This document shows, one piece after another, positions 60,770 to 64,000 of a stretch of 64,000 nt of DNA. How positions within the stretch are numbered: position 1 is the stretch's first letter; each line of letters begins with the position of its first letter. This stretch comes from CALKAL01 sp051846895. Its GTDB lineage: Bacteria > Bacillota > Bacilli > Bacillales > Alkalibacillaceae. Under the pieces are notes generated by a model, which worked only from the letters and a program-made list of their open reading frames with translations, searched no databases and had not been told where the DNA came from. Location: assembly GCA_051846895.1 (NCBI GenBank), contig JBPYCQ010000003.1, positions 1 to 64,000 on the forward strand, read 5' to 3'. Position numbers and translations under genes: made by a program.

Positions 60770-61726
60770 CTACTCGTTCCATGCACTGATTCCGTGAGTT
60801 GACTTTGCTTCTTTTACAGCATTAATAATTGCTTTCTCCATTACTTCAGTTGCTACACTAGTTATTAGATCGAGCGGAAAATTTTTATCACCATTAGCAA
60901 CAGTAAATATTGTATCACCATCCATCGATGTATGTGCCGGAAAAGTTGTTCTTGCTATTGCATTTTGTGACACTTGTGCAACCTTTTTCGCCTCAGCTTT
61001 CGTGAGGTTAGCATTTACAGCAACAACTCCGATTGTTGTATTCGTTCCTTGTTGGGCAAGCATTTCAGCATGATTACGTAAAAACTGTTCACTATTAATG
61101 TATGTACCCGTTTCGGGGTCACGAGCCCCAGCAATAATTTCTCCAGAATGAGGATCACGTATATCTCCAACCGCATTGACGGCTACAATTGCACCGACAA
61201 TTAATCCATTTTGTAATTTAATTGATGCACTACCTAGACCACTTTTTGTTGACAGATTAAAACCGAGAATTTTTCCTACGGTCGCACCAGTACCTGCCCC
61301 AACATTCCCCATTGTAATTGGGCCAGCTATTGCATTTTTTGCAGCTTCATAACCCATTAACTTATCAGGCCTTACTGAACTATCCCCAACAGCTAGATCA
61401 AATAAAATGGCACTAGGAACAATTGGAACTTTCGCAACACCTACATCCATACCAATTCCTTTTTCCTCTAAATAATCCATCACACCACTTGCTGCTTCTA
61501 AACCGAAAGCACTCCCACCCGATAAGCATATCGCATGAACCTGGTCAACCGTATTAATTGGATCAAGTAGGTCTGTTTCTCGAGTGCCGGGAGCTGATCC
61601 CCTCACATCAACCCCAGCGGTTGCACCTTCTTCTGTTAATATAACGGTACAACCTGTGAGTGCCTCCAAATCTTCTTTATGACCAACCTTTATACCTGGG
61701 ACATCTGTAATATTTCCAAAACTCAT
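60770..61726 (-). CDS. P1-family peptidase (DmpA-like)
   Basis: 318 residues of the DmpA/P1 family, Ntn-hydrolase-like enzymes that cleave themselves and act as aminopeptidase or amidase. Motifs: ITDVPGIKVGH, GATAGVDVRGSAPGTRETDLLDP, CLSGGSAFGLEAA, and the self-cleavage and nucleophile region STKSGLGSASIKL. ATG at 61726 is chosen because AAGGAGG stands 9 bases ahead. It is monocistronic. Confidence 0.92.
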   Translation of the reverse strand: MSFGNITDVPGIKVGHKEDLEALTGCTVILTEEGATAGVDVRGSAPGTRETDLLDPINTVDQVHAICLSGGSAFGLEAASGVMDYLEEKGIGMDVGVAKVPIVPSAILFDLAVGDSSVRPDKLMGYEAAKNAIAGPITMGNVGAGTGATVGKILGFNLSTKSGLGSASIKLQNGLIVGAIVAVNAVGDIRDPHSGEIIAGARDPETGTYINSEQFLRNHAEMLAQQGTNTTIGVVAVNANLTKAEAKKVAQVSQNAIARTTFPAHTSMDGDTIFTVANGDKNFPLDLITSVATEVMEKAIINAVKEAKSTHGISAWNE

Positions 61727-62012
61727 AAAACCCATCCTCCTTTTATTAAACGTTTTCTACAATCAAAGTTGAATAACCTTTATAATTTTTCTTACTATCT
61801 AAATAATTTTAATTGAACACTTTTTAATAATTAATGAATTAGCTTTGAAAATGTTTAAGAAAATTTAGAATCATTCGCCCTTGCCCTTAAAACTTATACC
61901 TCTAAGTGCTAAAAAACACGACAAATAAAACAAATAAAAATCAAGGATAAAATCATCACCTATACAAATAATAATCTTGACATAATAATTGCCTATCAAG
62001 GAGGAGTTAATT

Positions 62013-62639
62013 ATGAAAAAGCTATGGCAATCGTTGATCGTTGTAGCACTTGTATTCTTTTTAGCAGCATGTGGCGGTGATGATGAAGAGAAAAATAATA
62101 ACAATGACGCGGCTAATGAGCAACAGGATCAAGGAAATGCGAATCAAGAGCAAAATAACGATAATAACGATGCAAACAATAGTGACAATAATCAACAAGA
62201 TAACAATAATGATGATACAAACGCTACTAATGATTCCAAACAAGACAATGCATCGAAAACGGGCTCTATTGGTGATACGCTTGAATTCAACGGTCTTCAA
62301 ATTACCGTTAATGACGCTTATACGAGCCAAGGTGGGGACTTTGAAACGCCAAGCAATGATCAATATTTAATTTTAGATTTAAATATTGAAAATCCAACCG
62401 ATGAAGCACAAAACGTTTCATCACTTTTACAAATGTCAGTCCAAGACGAAGAAGGTTATACTTACGATGTAACCATTTTCACTGAGACAAAAGGAAGCCT
62501 TGACGGTGAAGTTGGTCCAGGACGTAACATGCGTGGTGAAGTAGCATTTGATGTTGATGAGTCACCATCATATGAGTTTATTTTTGAAGACCCATTTGCA
62601 TCTGGTCAAGCTATTTGGACAATTAACTTAAATGAATAA
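62013..62639 (+). CDS. DUF4352 lipoprotein
   Basis: 208 residues. A lipoprotein signal ends at LAAC. A strongly Asn/Asp/Gln-rich linker (about 25-85) follows, then a DUF4352 immunoglobulin-like domain (GDTLEFNGLQITVNDAY, DQYLILDLNIENPTDEAQNV, GPGRNMRGEVAFDVDES). The start at 62013 is chosen because GGAGGAGTTAATT precedes it. Such proteins sit on the outer face of the membrane; their partners are unknown. Confidence 0.88.
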   Translation: MKKLWQSLIVVALVFFLAACGGDDEEKNNNNDAANEQQDQGNANQEQNNDNNDANNSDNNQQDNNNDDTNATNDSKQDNASKTGSIGDTLEFNGLQITVNDAYTSQGGDFETPSNDQYLILDLNIENPTDEAQNVSSLLQMSVQDEEGYTYDVTIFTETKGSLDGEVGPGRNMRGEVAFDVDESPSYEFIFEDPFASGQAIWTINLNE

Positions 62640-62646
62640 TATGAAA

Positions 62647-62676
62647 AAGGCACACATCGCAGTGTGCCTTTTTTAT
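62647..62676. terminator. Bidirectional terminator between the DUF4352 gene and ku
   Basis: AAGGCACAC pairs with GTGTGCCTT (62647-62655, 62662-62670), flanked by A's and T's. It serves both converging genes. Confidence 0.9.
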
Positions 62677-63503
62677 TAACCTGACTTTGTTTTCTTCTGT
62701 GTCGTTTTCTTCTTCGTTGCAGCTGGTTTTTTCTTGCCTGCTTTCTTTAATGATTTTTCTAAAGCTTCCATTAAGTCCATGACATTATCAGGACGAGTTG
62801 GTTCTTTCGCTGTCGATACTTCTTCTCCTTGACGTTTTTTCTCTATTAAATCAAGTAAGGCTGTCCGATATTCATCAGTATACTTTTCTGGTTCAAATTC
62901 TGTTGTTAATTGATCAATAAGTAACTTCGCTGTATCTAATTCCTTTTTCACTATATTCGCTTCTTCAGGTATATTCGGAACTTCTTTTGCATCCCGAACT
63001 TCATCAGGATAATGGATTGTTTCCATTACAAGTGTATTTTGATATACACGTACAACAGCTAAATGTTCTTTTGAACGGATTGTAATTTTCGCAAGTCCAA
63101 TTTTACCTGTCTCTTGTAATGCTTCTCGTAATAATGAATAAGCTTTCGTTCCTCCATCATTCGGAGATAAATAATAACTTTTATCGAAATAAATAGGATC
63201 GATTTCTTCTAATTGAACAAAGTCAACAATTTCAACTGCTTTTTCTGCTTCATCTTTTAGTGCAGCAAGATCTTCTTCTTCTAAAATAACGAATTTATTT
63301 TTTGTGTATTCATATCCTTTGACAATATCATCATTACTAACTTCTTTATCGCATACAGGGCAAACCTTTTCATATTTAATCGGTGATTGACATTCCTTAT
63401 GCAAGTTACGAAGTTTTATATCTTTATCTTCCGTAGCCGTATGTAGCTTGACAGGAATGTTAACTAATCCAAAGCTGATGGTACCTTTCCACATCGTATG
63501 CAT
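62676..63503 (-). CDS. ku: Non-homologous end-joining protein Ku
   Basis: 275-residue bacterial Ku, which forms a ring on DNA ends and recruits LigD. The SFGLVNIPVKLHTATEDKDI opening, KVCPVCDKEV zinc-knuckle-like segment and central beta-barrel motifs (DFVQLEEIDPIYFDKSYYLSP) are standard. The tail is Lys-rich (KKAGKKKPAATKKK), as in YkoV. ATG at 63503 is chosen because AAAGGAG lies 9 bases ahead; an earlier ATG abuts the site. It is divergent from ligD, with 99 bp between. Confidence 0.94.
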   Translation of the reverse strand: MHTMWKGTISFGLVNIPVKLHTATEDKDIKLRNLHKECQSPIKYEKVCPVCDKEVSNDDIVKGYEYTKNKFVILEEEDLAALKDEAEKAVEIVDFVQLEEIDPIYFDKSYYLSPNDGGTKAYSLLREALQETGKIGLAKITIRSKEHLAVVRVYQNTLVMETIHYPDEVRDAKEVPNIPEEANIVKKELDTAKLLIDQLTTEFEPEKYTDEYRTALLDLIEKKRQGEEVSTAKEPTRPDNVMDLMEALEKSLKKAGKKKPAATKKKTTQKKTKSG

Positions 63504-63602
63504 GACAATCATCTCCTTTATTTATATCGTTTGTTTTTTTCTTAATAAAAATGCATCGACAAGTAAAAATTAGAACTAACCAAATATAAAGGATGACTGC
63601 TT

Positions 63603-64000
63603 ATGTGGAAGCCTATGTTACCAACGTTAGTCGATGATGCACCCCTTGAAGATGAATGGGTTTACGAAGTGAAATATGACGGGTTTCGCTGTGGGTTTGA
63701 GTGGAATAAAGATTCAATCCACTTATGGAGCCGCAATGGAAATGATTTAGCATCATCGTTTCCCGAGATTATTGAATGGTGTAAAGTGCATCAAACTCAA
63801 TTCGAAAAATATTTACCGCTTTTCTTAGACGGTGAGATTGTCATTTTAAATACTAAAATTCAAACAAATTTTTCTCTTCTACAACAAAGAGGACGTTTAA
63901 AATCTCAAGAAAAAATTACAAATTTATCCAGGAAGCGTCCAGCATCATTGATGGTCTTTGATCTAATAAAATTACGAGGGAAAGAAACCATTCATCAAAC
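63603..64000 (+). CDS. ligD: DNA ligase LigD (5' part)
   Basis: Only 132 codons are inside the window. It opens MWKPMLPTLVDDAPLEDEW followed by VYEVKYDGFRCGFEW, where KYDG holds the AMP-accepting lysine of ATP-dependent DNA ligases. LFLDGEIVILN is ligase motif III. The gene starts directly with the ligase domain, like B. subtilis YkoU. GGATG and a plausible spacing precede the ATG. It pairs with Ku for double-strand break repair, for example in spores. The remainder lies beyond the window. Confidence 0.93.
   Translation, partial: MWKPMLPTLVDDAPLEDEWVYEVKYDGFRCGFEWNKDSIHLWSRNGNDLASSFPEIIEWCKVHQTQFEKYLPLFLDGEIVILNTKIQTNFSLLQQRGRLKSQEKITNLSRKRPASLMVFDLIKLRGKETIHQ

Noticed and set aside
62061..62370. 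Two long frames in other phases over the Asn/Asp-rich linker of the DUF4352 lipoprotein
   Set aside because: Caused by the biased codons of the linker (AAT/GAT/CAA), which keep other phases open.

Overview
The window is AT-rich chromosome from a spore-forming, respiring Bacillaceae-type Firmicute. The signs are a CotD-like coat protein behind a SigmaK-type promoter, a Ku/LigD repair pair, B. subtilis-style ECF sigma/anti-sigma pairs, lipoproteins with classic lipoboxes, AAGGAGG-type ribosome sites with frequent TTG/GTG starts, PurBox-like sites at guaC, and two quinol/cytochrome oxidases (CydAB-CydS and a ba3 type). I do not name a species.

Layout. 1-1685: an IS with 16-bp terminal inverted repeats, its outer end exactly at base 1. 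1.7-6.1 kb: GIY-YIG protein, RluA synthase, a lipoprotein and a cytochrome bd operon that includes the tiny CydS and another 29-residue membrane peptide. 6.3-12.7 kb: guaC, an APH-like kinase with an AAC(6')-like and a YoaP-like acetyltransferase, a membrane-anchored PstS-like protein and several small proteins. 12.7-17.7 kb: tRNA-Val, an ECF sigma module, an MBL-fold protein lacking a metal ligand, and a PabB-PabC fusion. 18-27 kb: ZIP transporter, a 21-bp minisatellite, glycine-betaine ABC transporter, MscS channel, a glycosyltransferase broken by an in-frame stop, a K+/H+ antiporter and an integrase-like recombinase. 27.5-38.8 kb: an HssRS-like two-component system with a candidate target gene, MFS transporter, DUF1292 protein, PrfC, a second ECF module and an AraC regulator with an unusual C-terminal domain.

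39-47 kb is the most unusual part. A tightly coupled five-gene operon joins a cyanobacterial/plastid Ycf46-type AAA ATPase, DUF1257 (Ycf35-like) and DUF2997 proteins, a membrane/helix-hairpin-helix protein and an NrdG-like radical SAM enzyme. It is followed by a cobalamin riboswitch controlling a B12-independent class I ribonucleotide reductase in the order nrdE-nrdI-nrdF.

47-59 kb is redox and respiratory. A CcdA/TlpA thiol-redox operon carries its own two-component system. A rhodanese-methyltransferase-DUF302 operon has a CsoR/CstR-like operator inside its promoter. A Crp/Fnr regulator lies next to a ba3 oxidase operon (subunits IIA, II, I, SCO chaperone, CtaG-like protein), and a palindromic Crp/Fnr box sits about 41.5 bp upstream of the operon's likely start point. 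A prenyltransferase and a CopD-like membrane protein follow. 58.7-64 kb: M23 peptidase, CotD-like coat protein, second RluA synthase, P1-family peptidase, DUF4352 lipoprotein, Ku and the start of LigD.

Functional themes are osmotic/ion homeostasis (Opu, MscS, antiporter), terminal oxidases and their assembly, sulfur/thiol chemistry, and DNA precursor synthesis and repair. All statements come from reading the sequence and from memory of the families; no database search was run.
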